A stretch of DNA of 64,000 nt from Ahaetulla prasina (GCF_028640845.1 NC_080541.1:158232502-158296501), one strand, 5' to 3'; shown: positions 47,611-58,215, numbered from the stretch's first letter. A program made the numbers and translations. The notes: generated from the sequence alone by a model not told the origin.

Positions 47611-47719
47611 CTGAAAACATGCCTCAGCTCTGTAAGCTCCTTTTCTTTGATTAACAGGTCATCTTCTAATCTTTCAATGATTATAGCATATGCTTCACTA
47701 ATTTTTTTCTTCCACTCAT
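47611..47719 (-). CDS. TNNI3K: TNNI3K exon 2 (coiled-coil segment)
   Basis: 109 nt, residues 14-49 plus two bases of codon 50. Acceptor 'tttttaactatag', donor CAG/gtaaac. It encodes [10 protein letters not shown], then E-R-L-E-D-D-L and K-E-K-E-L-T-E-L-R. The heptad-like, highly charged run matches the short coiled coil that precedes the ankyrin repeats in the mammalian protein. The Asp codon is shared with exon 1. Confidence 0.97.
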
Positions 47720-48379
47720 CTATAGTTAAAAAGAGAAAGGTATACAAATCTTGACAGAAATACCTTCGGTTATCTGAAACCACAATTTTATGTCAAAAAT
47801 CCCTGATTGATATCTTTTAAATATATATCACAGTTTTCTCTTCCAGGTCAGTAATATGTATTCATATTTATTTACTCAAATAATTGTATTTGAGAAATCA
47901 ATAATTTAATTATATAATAATAGCTCATTACAAGTTAATATAAATACTGAAAACACAAAGCATGTTTTTTTTTTGAAAATTGGTACTTTTTTTGCATAGC
48001 CTGATTTTTATAAAATCTCAGCTAAATCAGTATCAACCTGATATTTATTTACTCAAATAATTCTATTTGAGAAATAAATAATTTAATTATAGAATAATAG
48101 ACCATTATTATAAATACTGAAAGCACAAAGCATACATTTTTTGAAAATTTGTACTTTTTTGCGTAGCTTGACATTTATAAAACCTCAGCTAAATTAGTAT
48201 CATCCTGACGAGGCTATCCTTCTCAGCTGAAAGGAAAGTCTGTTTCTGAGTTATGCCATTCTTCATTTAGACTATCAACAATAAATACCTGGCATTTGAA
48301 CTAAGGAGCAGATTAAACTGAATGATAAATAATGCAGTCGTATTTTTTTTTTTTTTTTTTAAAAAGCAAAAGATATTAC
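47720..48379 (-). other. TNNI3K: TNNI3K intron 1 with a 177-bp tandem duplication
   Basis: 660 bp, GT..AG on the minus strand. The part 47864-48040 is repeated as 48041-48207 with moderate divergence. A run of 18 T follows at 48343-48360, close to the exon 1 donor. Confidence 0.9.
47864..48207. repeat. Two tandem 170-177-bp units in intron 1
   Basis: Both units begin 'atatttatttactcaaataa' and continue 'tatttgagaaat', 'aataatttaattata', 'aaatactgaaa', 'cacaaagcat' and 'ctcagctaaat'. Not seen elsewhere in the window. Confidence 0.93.
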
Positions 48380-48419
48380 CAGTACAAGTTTGCGTTGGTC
48401 TAGATTTATAATTTCCCAT
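48380..48419 (-). CDS. TNNI3K: TNNI3K exon 1, start codon
   Basis: 40 nt, 13 codons and one base: M-G-N-Y-K-S-R-P-T-Q-T-C-T, identical to the human N terminus as I remember it. Donor ACTG/gtaata. The start is fixed by an in-frame TAA directly before the ATG (48420-48422), by the match and by the phase into exon 2. The ATG context is not strong (T at -3, G at +4). The 5' UTR extends to higher coordinates, and I cannot place the transcription start. The conserved M-G-N start would allow N-myristoylation, which is an inference. Confidence 0.96.
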
Positions 48420-48443
48420 TTATCCAATGTTTCTTCTTTGTTT

Positions 48444-48457
48444 CAAGAACGTTCTTG
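48444..48457. promoter_or_regulatory. 14-bp palindrome with GAAnnTTC core
   Basis: CAAGAACGTTCTTG contains nGAAnnTTCn, the two-unit heat-shock element pattern. It sits 25 bp upstream of the start codon, so it may be within the 5' UTR. A chance match is possible. Confidence 0.35.
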
Positions 48458-48534
48458 TGCTAAGTAATATGACTCCTTTTCAAGATCACTGACAATCCCA
48501 CAAAGGAAAAAAAAAAACTTCAATAGTCTTGTGC

Positions 48535-48544
48535 CTAAAAATAA
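48535..48544 (-). promoter_or_regulatory. MEF2-type box upstream of TNNI3K
   Basis: On the minus strand TTATTTTTAG matches YTAWWWWTAR in full, 116-125 bp upstream of the ATG. TNNI3K is a heart gene, and I recall MEF2C being reported to drive it in mammals, so the position is sensible. Function is inferred. Confidence 0.5.
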
Positions 48545-49761
48545 ACCGCGTGCCAAACAGAATGTCATGCAACAATGGCACAGAGAAAAGCAGGGAATAC
48601 ACTATCAAGTATCAAACAAACAGTAAAAAGGTATTTATATGTACTGATAAAATAAACTGCTGTGCTGAAATTACTATCTTTATGTCTCTATTAAATGCAT
48701 ACATCCGCCAGTATGAATCAGCTTCTAATCAGAAATGGAAATGTATGGCTAAACAGCTTTCACAAATTCAGTACATAAGGTAAGCCAGGAGGAGATAAAT
48801 TTCAGGCTCAATGATTCTAACTTTTTTTAATGAGTTTCCAAAAATTTAGCAAAGCAAGTCAAGTGCAAAGCAAAGGCTTCAGTGGAGAGAGAAAAATACA
48901 CTAATCTTTGAACAATAAAGTATTTGTTCAGCATTATCTCCTGAAATAATGTAATAACAGTTATAACTAATCCATGCTTGGGTTTTCTCTAACCATTGTT
49001 TTTCAACCACCTAATTTCAAGCACAAAAGTTTTAATTGCTTCTGTCCTCACATTGTTAGAAGTTAGAAAACCTTATTCTACTAAGAATTTCCAAGAGACG
49101 TATCAGTACAATTTCTACTTAACCTGTTGTAAACACTTTAGATAGGAACATTATGAATGTGGACAGGGGTATTTGCAGGGAGTGTTTAAAAAAAATATGA
49201 AGATGACAGCCACAATAGTGCAATCAAAGCTCCGCCTTTTTTTAAAAAAAATGTGTCAATCACACAGATTGTGTCCTAGGTTTGATGGTCACTTTTTTGG
49301 CCACAATTAGAGGCCAACCCTGAATAAGGATACTTTCATGAAATCATCAAATGTCAAAGTATCAGCATATTCATCCAGTCTTCTAAACATTACCTTTCTA
49401 AGAGAAATCTAAACTTCAATTTCCTCTGTCTGGTAAGGAAATTTAGCAAATCCTGATCATATTCGATGCATCTTGTGAATATAAGACCTTCTAGATTGCC
49501 CAGCCAAATGTGGACAGACTGTGATGGAATTTAGAGGAAACATCATTTTTACTAACTTCAAAAATAATTGTTCAGGCATTGCATTATGTTTTTCCTAACT
49601 GTGAATCATCTTACCTAATTACTTTCCTACAAGCTCTCAGCTAAGAAGAATGTCAAGGTATAGATGTTCTCAATATTACCTCCACTTTAGGTCATATGAT
49701 GGAGAAGAGGGACACTTACAAAAGAGAAATTGGCAACATTCACAACCACTGCCTAACTCAG

Positions 49762-49830
49762 GCGGTTCTCAAACTTGGCAGTTTTAAGATGCATGGATTT
49801 CAACACCCAGAATTCCCAGTCACCATGTTT
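49762..49830. repeat. One-sided hAT MITE fragment (CCCAGAATT family)
   Basis: 'ggttctcaaacttggcag', 'ttttaagatgcatggatttc', 'cacccagaattcccagtcac', as in 32579-32706 but half only. Confidence 0.6.
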
Positions 49831-49851
49831 GGAAACATCTAAGGAGATTCT

Positions 49852-50226
49852 CAGTCATCCAGGTCATGGTTGTCCCCAAAGTGCTTTTTCAAAAGGAACT
49901 GACTTTGTTTTTCCTTGAGGACATTTCCCTTCTCATCTGAGAAGTTTCTTTACTTCTAACTGAGTGGTGGAGGATGGAAGGATTTATATTCCTTGTAGTC
50001 ATTTGCTTGTCAACATTTTTTCATTGAGGCTACTTGAAGGTTTATTTGTAACCTCAGGATCACCTGAATAATGCAAATGGGTATGATGAAAAGATCAGAG
50101 GTGAAGAAGCTTCTTATATAAGAAGCCAAATGACCTCAAAACAAACAAACAAACAAACAAACAAAAAGTCCAGTTGCCTTTTGAAAAAGCACTTTTTGGG
50201 ACATGTTTGCAAAGTTGCTAAGACTG
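49852..50226. repeat. Foldback repeat with arms of over 100 bp
   Basis: The left arm ('gagattctcagtcatccagg' through 'aaagtgctttttcaaaagg', 'cttctcatctgagaag') is answered by an inverted right arm ('gaagcttcttatataagaag' through 'ccttttgaaaaagcacttt' to 'gactgagaaac'). The right arm contains an (AAAC)n run at 50143-50165. A single-arm relative is at 13165-13245. Family not certain. Penelope-like elements carry inverted terminal structures of this kind, so that is one option. Confidence 0.7.
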
Positions 50227-50263
50227 AGAAACATTGGTAACTGCTCCATAGGAACATGCTACC

Positions 50264-50475
50264 TGTTATGTCCTGCACCGGCAGTGGCGGCCCCTAGTGG
50301 TGGAGATGGTTTCTTGTTCTGTTCTGATTGGCTCCCGCTTTTGGAGCTGAATAAAAAGAGGGCTGTCAAAGCAGGCCTGGTCTGCTGGTTGTTGCTGGTC
50401 TCTGTGAGTTAAAATAAACGTTATGTGTGAACATCTGTGGAGCCTCAATTATTACGGAACCCACAGAATATAATA
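50264..50475 (+). repeat. Gypsy-2 5' LTR
   Basis: 212 bp, TGTTATGTCC..GAATATAATA. It contains AATAAAAAG (50350-50358) and AATAAA near 50413. The 3' terminus lacks the usual CA, but both LTR ends agree on ATAATA and the flanking duplication fits. Confidence 0.88.
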
Positions 50476-50476
50476 C

Positions 50477-50494
50477 TGGCGACGAGGACTGAGG
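50477..50494 (+). promoter_or_regulatory. Gypsy-2 primer-binding site, tRNA-Ser type
   Basis: TGGCGACGAGGACTGAGG, the first 12 bases fitting the complement of the tRNA-Ser(GCU) 3' end as I remember it. Confidence 0.7.
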
Positions 50495-50582
50495 AAAGTA
50501 CGTGAGTTGCTGAGCTGCTGAGCGAGCCAAAGTGTGAATTTCTCCTCAGAGCTATTCAGATCCCTGGCCTACAGAGCAAACC

Positions 50583-51719
50583 ATGGCATCGCCTCAGAAC
50601 TTTGTGCCTTTTAACCCAGTGACCGAATCGTGGGAGGCATTTGTAGCCCGTTTTGAATGCTTTCTTATTGCCAATGAATATACAAACCTATCTAGTGAAA
50701 GGAAGCGTGCTTATTTCCTGGGTTTCTGTGGGGCAGAAATGTTCGAGACAGCCATGACATTGATGGCCCCCCAGTCAATTCATGCAGGGACTTGGGATGA
50801 CTTCATGGCTAAATTAAAAAGACATTACGCCCCGACACCCTCCAGAATCGCCCGGCGGCAGCTGTTTTACCATAGGGATCAGGCTGAGGGGGAATCGATA
50901 AACCAGTATGTAGCCGCTTTACGTAAAGTGGCGCGCCATTGCGAATTTGTTGATCTGGATGATTACCTTTTGGACCGGCTCGTCAGCGGTGTCCGGGATG
51001 AACGCCTCAAGTGGCGTCTCATCGCTAAGCAGGACCTCACATTTCAGATGGCATTAGATGAGGCATGTGCCTCAGAGCTGGCCACCCTCTCATTAGCTGA
51101 TATGCCTCGAGGGCAGAGCCCACAGATAGCAAAAGGAGCAACAATTCATTTCAACAAAGCTGATCCACTATATGAGGAGGAGGAGGAGGAAGACGCTGTC
51201 CATCGCCTTAAAGAGGTTAAGAAACCAAATACTCATGCGGGAGATAGCCTCCCTCTGACTGGCTGTTTTGGGTGTGGGGGAAATCATATGCGAGCCGCCT
51301 GTAATTTCAAAGACGCAATTTGCCGCCGTTGCGGCCGACGGGGCCATATTGCCCGGGTTTGCCGATCGGTCCAGCCTGAGAGGGTTCCACAAAAGGGTCC
51401 GTCAGCCGGCCTTTCTCTTGGAAGACGACCTCACCTGAGATCCAGGAGGCCGCAGGATGACTGCTATGCCATTTTCCGTGATGAGATGCGAGGAACAAGG
51501 ATCAGGTGGCGATCTGAGGAACCGATCCAGCAGAAAATCCGAATTTCCGTCCTGATCGAAGGGCGGCCATGCTTGATGGAAGTTGATACCGGATCTGCAA
51601 CTTCCATAGTCTCCTGGAGCACGATAAAGCGTCTGGTGCCTACTATTGCTAAGAAGCGTCTGAAGCCTTGTGCTGTTATTAAAAGACTATCAGGGACGGC
51701 CAATTCCCATTGTGGGTAG
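50583..51719 (+). pseudogene. Gypsy-2 gag and protease
   Basis: 378 codons from ATG 50583. Gag resembles Gypsy-1 throughout (A-R-F-E-C-F-L and L-V-S-G-V-R-D-E-R). Zinc knuckles C-F-G-C-G-G-N-H-M-R-A-A-C and C-R-R-C-G-R-R-G-H-I-A-R-V-C. Protease motif E-V-D-T-G-S-A. The frame is lost by a 1-bp lesion near 51676-51682. The protein continues one frame over as K-D-Y-Q-G-R-P-I-P. Confidence 0.93.
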
Positions 51720-52682
51720 TGGGAAATTCAGGGTACAATTCAAGAAATTTGTAGGCCGCCTATCACTGGTAGTTGTAGATGGCTCATTGCCTAGTCTTCT
51801 GGGGCTTAATTGGTTCGAAGCCCTGGGTTTGACTATTCAGGGTGTTAACTCGATTGGAGCTAGTCAGCTGGATACACTGGTCAGGGAATTTCCCACTGTG
51901 TTCGATGGCCAGTTGGGAAAATATACCGGAATGCCTGTTTCATTTAACTTAGACCCTAGGGTGGTGCCGCAGATTAAAACCGCGCGGGTGCCATTTGCCC
52001 TGAAGCCTAGGGTGGATGCAGAATTGGACAAACTCATTGCCCAGGGCGTTTTAGAACCAGTAGATTATGCCCAATGGGAGACCCCCATTGTGACTCCCAT
52101 TAAGGCGGATGGTTCAATCCGCATCTGCGCGGACTATAGGGCAACCATTAATCGAGCATTACAAGCCCATGCATATCCAGTGCCAGTGGTGCAGCATCTG
52201 CTGCACTCCTTGGGGCAAGGATCCATCTTCGCGAGGCTTGACTTAGCACAGGCATACCAACAATTGCCTGTGGATGAGTCCACAGCAGCAGCACAGACGA
52301 TTGTCACTCACCGAGGCGTTCAAGTGTCGCCGCCTCAATTTGGCGTCAGTGTGGCCCCAGGGTTGTTCCAATGCCTCATGGAACGCCTACTCCACGGAAT
52401 ACCCGGGATGGTGCCATATTTCGATGACGTGTTGGTTTCGGCAGCAAGCACTCCAGAACTGATGTCCAGACTACGCCAGGTGCTAGTTAAGTTCAGGGAT
52501 GTGGGGCTCAAAGTTAAGAAAAGCAAGTGTGTAGTTGCTGTGCCCCAGGTAGAATTCCTAGGGTTCCTAGTGGATAGGTCGGGTTTACACCCCACTACGG
52601 CCAAGACCAAGGCAATCCTTGATGCGCCGAGAACCCGCAAGAAGTCAGAGTTACAGGCATTCCTGGGGCTCTTAAACTTTAC
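51683..52682 (+). pseudogene. Gypsy-2 protease end and reverse transcriptase
   Basis: Open in the shifted frame as part of 51670-52893. RT motifs are intact: F-A-R-L-D-L with the catalytic aspartate that Gypsy-1 has lost, Y-F-D-D, and A-F-L-G-L-L-N-F at the end, where a further shift near 52683 occurs. Confidence 0.93.
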
Positions 52683-54658
52683 GCAATCTTTCTGCCACAC
52701 AAGGCTTCGTTGCAGAGCCTCCACCGCCTGTTGGATAGCAGGTCCCCGTGGGTTTGGAATGCGAATGCTGCTGCTGCTTTCCAGGCTGTCAAGCAACTCT
52801 TGGTGTCTAACGCAGTTCTTACACAGTTCAACGAAAACCTGCCGCTTGTCCTCTCCTGCGATGCGTCTCAGTATGGGGTTGGCGCTGTGTTGAGTCATCG
52901 GCTGCCCAACGGGTCGTAAGCCCCGATTGCATTCTTTTCTCGAACCTTGGCTGCCGCGAACGCAACTACTCACAGTTGGATAAAGAAGCATTGGCGTTGG
53001 TTGCGGGGTCAAGCGGTTCCATGAGTATCTCTACGGTCGCCTGCTTGAACTTGTTACAGATCACAAGCCGCTGTTGGGGATTTTGGCTGAGATAGACAGA
53101 CTCCGCAAGTACTATCACCAAGAATGACCAGATGGTCGGTGTTCCTGGCGGCTTATTCCTATTCCCTGGTCTATAGGCCTGGGAAACATTTGGGCTGACG
53201 CATGGCCCATTGATGACCAAAGTGGAAGACCCGGCTCCAGCGTCCCATGTTTTTCTGATTGACGGTTCCTCCTTTCCCGTTACTGCTTGTGATATTGCTA
53301 GAATGTCTGGCTCGGACAGAGTCATCTCAAAAGTTCTTGATTGGGTTCTCCGTGGATGGCCCCAGGGTCCTGTCAGCCCTGAATTGCAGCCTTATAAGCG
53401 AAGGCAGCACAAGCTCTCTACCCAATGGGGTTGCCTCCTCTGGGGCATAGGGTTGTAGTTCCGCCCCCCCCCCTCTGACAGTCCATTCTAGGGACACTTC
53501 ACTGGGGTCACCCAGGCATTGTTAGGATGAAGGCCCTGGGTAGGAGCTACCTGTGGTGGCCAGGACTAGATAGACATAGAGGCCTGTGTGTCGGCCTGTC
53601 ACCGGTGTCAAGAGACAAGACCGCTGCCGCCTAAGTCTCCCCCTAGAGAGTGGGAGGAGCCTAGGGGTCCTTGGTCCCGCATCCATATAGATTTTGCGGG
53701 GCCGTACCAGGGGCAAGTATTCTTAGTGGTCGTCGATGCTTTCTCGAAGTGGGTGGAAATCGCACTAATGCATTCCACCACTTCAGAAGCCGTCATTAGA
53801 ACTTTGCGACGGTTGTTTGTAACCCATGGGTTACCCGACCTTGTGGTCTCGGACAACGGGCCACAGCTAACGTCCGCCCACTTTGAGTCATTCTTAGCGG
53901 GCCTAGGAATACGCCATGCTCTCATTTCCCCGTTTCATCCGGCCAGTAATGGCCGGGCAGAACGAGCAGTCCGGTCAGTGAAAGAGGCATTGGCCAGGTC
54001 GGGCCCAGGGGGCTGGCAGGAGAGGTTGGATGAGTACCTCCTGGGGCAGCATTCCACACCGTGCCCACTTACGAATAAGAGCCCAGCAGAGTTACTCATG
54101 GGCAGGCGTTTGAGGACCACACTTGATAGATTGCACCCCCAATACTCACCTAGTCAGCCATTGGACTCCATGGGGGCAAACAGGAGATTTGATTTGGGGG
54201 AGGGGGTGTAGGCCGGGAATTCCAGCGGCCACCCCCTATGGTTCCCAGGAAAGATCGTGGGAATCACCGGCCCGTGCTCATACAGGGTCGAGTTAGATGA
54301 GGGTAGAGTGTGGCGCAGACATTGTGACCAGCTCAGGGCCCGGCGTCAGGTTGGGGATGGGCAGCTGCCAGAGTGGGGCACTCAGGAAGAGCCAGGAGGT
54401 AGCCCAACCCAATCATCCCGGGCAGAGGAGCTAAGCTACAAGGGAATAAGATGCCCAGCCCCTGTACCTGATAACCGAGAGGAAGCCTTGTCTGCTCTGC
54501 CGGTGGAGGGGCTAGGGGTCCCTGGGCCGGAGACGTCCCCCACAGAAGAGGCTGAGGAGTTGGGTCAGCCAGTGACCATGGCTACAACGGAGCCACGAAG
54601 GTCCAGCCGAATCAAGCGGCGCCCAGCGTATCTCCAGGATTACGATTGTGCAAGCTAG
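52683..54658 (+). pseudogene. Gypsy-2 RNase H and integrase remnant
   Basis: RNase H is scattered over frames: S-C-D-A-S-Q-Y-G-V-G-A near 52850-52890, a TAA at 52917-52919, then Q-L-D-K-E-A-L-A and T-D-H-K-P-L in other frames. The integrase core is in one frame at 53588-54211 with D (53690), D (53852) and E (53960), spacing D-X53-D-X35-E as in Gypsy-1. The last frame, 54257-54658, ends the protein with R-R-H-C-D-Q-L-R and a tail similar to Gypsy-1. Confidence 0.9.
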
Positions 54659-54669
54659 GGGGAAAGAAG

Positions 54670-54690
54670 TGTTACCCACAGAATATAATA
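54670..54690 (+). repeat. Gypsy-2 3' LTR reduced to 21 bp
   Basis: TGTTA (LTR start) is fused to CCCACAGAATATAATA (LTR end). The 191 bp between are gone, while the polypurine tract before and the CTACC duplication after are intact. Confidence 0.9.
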
Positions 54691-54803
54691 CTACCTGATT
54701 TTTTTTCCATGAATTTTTTTTCTCTGCAGATCCTAAGAATTTAGCCCATATTCAAATTTCATGTTTGTTTGTTTTTTTGCAAGATTGCCTGCATCCCCTC
54801 ACC

Positions 54804-55099
54804 CAGGAGTGAAATCCAGCAGGTTCTAGTTCTGGAGAATTGGTAGCGGAAATTTTGAGTTTGGAGAACTGGAAAATACCAGCTCTGACTGGTCCCAGAC
54901 TGGGGTGAGAATGGAGATTTTGCAATATCCTTCCCCAGGAGTGAGGAGGGAATGGGGATTTTGCAATATCCTTCCCCTGGACTGGGATGGGAATGGAGAT
55001 TTTGCAGTAGCCTTCCCCTGCCACGCACACCAAGCCACACCACACCCACCAAGCCACGGCCACAGAACCGGTAGTAAAAAAACTTGGATTTCACCACTG
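54804..55099 (+). mobile_element. CAGGGGTGAAATC-family hAT MITE, 296 bp
   Basis: Termini 'caggagtgaaatcc' and 'ggatttcaccactg'. Flanks CCCTCACC and CCCCCACC match at 7 of 8. Same interior as 24732-25039. Confidence 0.9.
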
Positions 55100-55139
55100 C
55101 CCCCACCCCAAATACACATACACCAAATTCTGCTCTGTT

Positions 55140-55375
55140 TTTATTTATTTATTTTATTTATTTATTTTTCACATTTATATACCGCCCTATCTCCCTAGGG
55201 ACTCAGGGCGGTTCACAGGCACATAAAAAACGTATAAATACAAACTAAAATAACAAGTAAAAAACTTATTCCATAGCCGAATTGTTAAAAAACAGTATAA
55301 ATAATAAAACCCATTTAAAACCAGTAAATTTAAAATCTAATCCAGTGCCGCGCAGATGAATAAGTGTGTTTTACA
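55140..55375 (-). mobile_element. L2 LINE 3' end, inverted
   Basis: (TTTA)n-like tail, 'taccgccctatctccctagg', 'gactcagggcggttcacagg', ending near 'gcgcagatgaataagtgtg', the complement of the last L2 codons. Confidence 0.85.
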
Positions 55376-56170
55376 ATATTTCTCTTCTAATAAATAGACA
55401 GACAACTCCAAATCCCTTTTCCTCATTTCTGCTGTTAGTCAGACAAAGACTACTTCTGCTTTCCAGTGTTAAGTACAATAGAATTATTACATGAAAGAAA
55501 AAAAACCCCATATGTTGTATGATCAAGCATGTGTCTCTCAGGAAAGAAGCCTTTTAAAGGTTAAACAAACCTCTTGTGTTCAAAAAAAGGTAGTGCAATC
55601 TCCAATCACAATGATTTCTGAGGGGAAAGAAAGGATAAATGCTAGATTATTCTTGCTTGTGGCTAGCATTTGTCTTGATGTAGTCTCCCTGGGATTAAAA
55701 ACCCAAGATGCACTCTGACAAATATTTAGCCGTCTAACATTTGTTTAAATATCAAAACAGAAGCTACAACTTCCCCCTCCTCCCCTGTAATTCAAGGAAT
55801 CAGTACTGTATAAAGAATAATTCATTTTTTCTTACTTTTTCTAAAGTTTAAAAAAATAAGCTTTGAATAACGAGGAGAGGAGTCTGCTTAGAATGTTGGA
55901 AGAAAATTTCATGTGTTCGTTTCCCAGCTGGGAAGCAGTCACCGATGCTGAGAAGAAATAGACATGAAAGCCAGCTGCCAGAAAAGGGATCCTTTAATTC
56001 AGGAAGGCAAGAAAAGTAGTGACACAGCTCGAGTGTTCCTGGCTTGCAAGCAGCTTGGGAGTGTGAATCTGAGCCTTTTATGGTTAATTCCCTTTTGAAG
56101 CTCCTGCAGCTTGATGGGTTTATCTGTGTGCCTCTAGTTAAAGTGATTGCACTGGATCCTGCCTTAATGG
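55376..56170. other. Upstream flank, nothing recognised
   Basis: No gene or repeat family identified. Confidence 0.4.
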
Positions 56171-56178
56171 GTTAATCC

Positions 56179-56320
56179 CAGTGGTGACATGCACTTACCT
56201 TCACTACTGGTTCAGCCCGTGTCTCTTCTGCGCATGCGCAGAGGCTCAAAAATGGGACATAATGCCACTGGTGGTACTGGTTCACGCCAGCGGGATAGAT
56301 CTGGCTGGATTTCACCACTG
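56179..56320. mobile_element. hAT-type MITE, 142 bp
   Basis: Termini 'cagtggtgacat' and 'ggatttcaccactg'. Flanks GTTAATCC and GTTAATTC match at 7 of 8. It carries the palindrome TCTGCGCATGCGCAGA at 56227-56242. Confidence 0.82.
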
Positions 56321-56328
56321 GTTAATTC

Positions 56329-56795
56329 TGTTCCTGGGGCTTTGTCTTTCCTATCCAGGGGGTTAATTCTGCTGGGAAAGAGGAAAAGGGAAGGTCTAGG
56401 TTAGTTATTTTTAGCCTAATTCCCTTATCTTAATGGCTCTACTTAAGTGTTCCTTTCAGTTGGTGCTTTTGCCTGGGGTTTTCTTAAAGGGGGAAGGGCT
56501 AGTTTGAGTCTCTTGGTACTGTTTTCTGAGGTTTCTGGTGCTATGAGGTTTCTGGCACTCTCCTTTTGGGATACACTTCCCACAAGAATTAATCTTTGCT
56601 ATGGCTCTACATGACTATAATTATTTAGGTAATCAACTAAACAGATTGCCCAGATTAGTGTCATTCATCCCGTTGGATTATTTCAAAATGAATATCTTTT
56701 TTTAAAAAGAACTGTTCTTTCTCATTTTTCCTCAATCTATTCTAATATGACATACCCTTCGGCCAACTTCCTATCCCTTCTTATTTCTTAATTTT
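56329..56795. other. Upstream flank, nothing recognised
   Basis: No gene or repeat family identified. Confidence 0.4.
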
Positions 56796-56984
56796 AGTTC
56801 GACTTCGTCAATTTTATAGGGCGTTATTATATTTTAAATTTGGCCATTTGAATAAGTTTTTTAAGGGTTGTTTTTAGTATTGTATGTATTGTTTCTTTTG
56901 TATTTTATTTTGACTGTTCACCGCCCTGAGTCCTTCGGGAGAAGGGCGGTATACAAATTAAAATATTATTATTATTATTATATT
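56796..56984 (+). mobile_element. L2 LINE 3' UTR with (ATT)n tail
   Basis: 'caccgccctgagtccttcgg', 'gagaagggcggtatacaaat', then ATT repeats. Confidence 0.85.
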
Positions 56985-57186
56985 AGTTCGACTATTTGCA
57001 AAACTTCATATGGTGTAATTCAAAATAACCCCCCCAAAAAAGGGGGGGAAGGAAATTGGGGAAATTAGTTTACATATTTAATTGATTTCTATACTCCTGA
57101 TACTTGGCCGCATGATTCAGGTGGTATATACTATCAAGAGCAGAATAATCAAGTAAAAACATAGGATTAAAAAATGTTTAAAAAAA

Positions 57187-57260
57187 TTCTATTCTATTCT
57201 ATTCTATTCTATTCTATTCTATTCTATTCTATTCTATTCTATTCTATTCTATTCTATTCT
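57187..57260. repeat. (ATTCT)n microsatellite without LINE body
   Basis: About 15 pentamers. The sequence before it is A-rich and shows no LINE 3' UTR. Confidence 0.95.
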
Positions 57261-58088
57261 AAAAGGGCAATCTCAAAAATCAACTCAATTTTATTGCTAT
57301 TTAAAAAAAAAATATCCTTGACAAAATATAGAAGATAATACAGAGACCTACCAGCTCATTCTATGTTATGTTTAGATGATTTTAATAAAAAAGAAACATG
57401 AAGTCAGTACATAGCCATTATTTTCGCTTTGTTTTTATAAAATTTTATTACAAGCCTACCACATGTAGCTATGGTTCTAAACTAGGTTAATGTAATTTTG
57501 GTACTAGCTATGAATACAATGTAATGAATTTTGTCTACCATATAACATGAATAATGCTTTGGCTACTTCTAAAAGCTAGGAAAAAGAATGAATTATAAGG
57601 AAGATTTTAAAATTTAAGCATATATTCTTTTTTCATATATATGTATATCCTGCCAACCTTTAATCTTCCCTTCCTGTATGTGTATTTAGTCATTTTCTTA
57701 TTCCAATATTTTATTCATTCATTTATGAATCTTTCCTATACCTATTTCTTATTTCATGCTAGAATATATAGATTAAATATTTAGAATGATGGGGTTAGAA
57801 AGCATTAACCTTGATAGTTCCTTGTCATAAAAATGTTCACCTCAGAAACACCAACCATGATAATATGAACTTAAAACATTATACCACTGCCAATTGAAAA
57901 AGTCCTTCACTCTTTAATAGCACGTTTCACAAAATATGCAAACCAGCATTTTAGTCAATTACTGCCCATAAACCAAGAGTAGTATGTATTTTTATTATCC
58001 CCGTGTAGTTGCTTAGTTGCTTTCTAAACATTTGAGAGGGTGATAGAATGGGAGAAGAAAATGTAACATATATTCAACACTGGTCTGT

Positions 58089-58101
58089 GTTGCTAGGCAA
58101 C
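58089..58101. promoter_or_regulatory. RFX X-box palindrome 1
   Basis: GTTGCTAGGCAAC, a perfect inverted repeat around a single T-A centre that fits the RFX half-site pair GTTGCY/RGCAAC. Confidence 0.5.
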
Positions 58102-58215
58102 TTGAAGAGCTATGAATTTAGCATCCAATGCTGATCTATTTTCACTGATTGTATTAGCTTAATCAACAGATTAAAGTGTATTTGCACCGATACAACTGTT
58201 GTTAAGGCCAAGACC

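Larger units (their letters stand above)
48420..49761 (-). other. TNNI3K 5' UTR and proximal flank, no coding signal
   Basis: No repeat recognised. It carries the MEF2-type box (48535-48544) and the 14-bp palindrome (48444-48457). No TATA box I would defend. FPGT, which lies just upstream of TNNI3K in mammals, has no recognisable exon here. Confidence 0.5.
50264..54690 (+). mobile_element. Second Mag-like Ty3/Gypsy element (Gypsy-2), decayed
   Basis: Bounded by a 5-bp duplication CTACC (50259-50263, 54691-54695). Order: 212-bp 5' LTR, tRNA-Ser-type primer site, gag with two zinc knuckles, protease, RT, RNase H, integrase, polypurine tract AGGGGGAAAGAAG, then only 21 bp of 3' LTR. Homologous along its length to Gypsy-1 but a different family (different LTR). 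Several frameshifts and stops, mostly between RT and integrase. Confidence 0.95.

Noticed and set aside
49910..49960. Hammerhead ribozyme in the foldback repeat
   Set aside because: The core CUGANGA is not intact (CAGATGA) and stem II would be too short. Kept only as a question for a family consensus.
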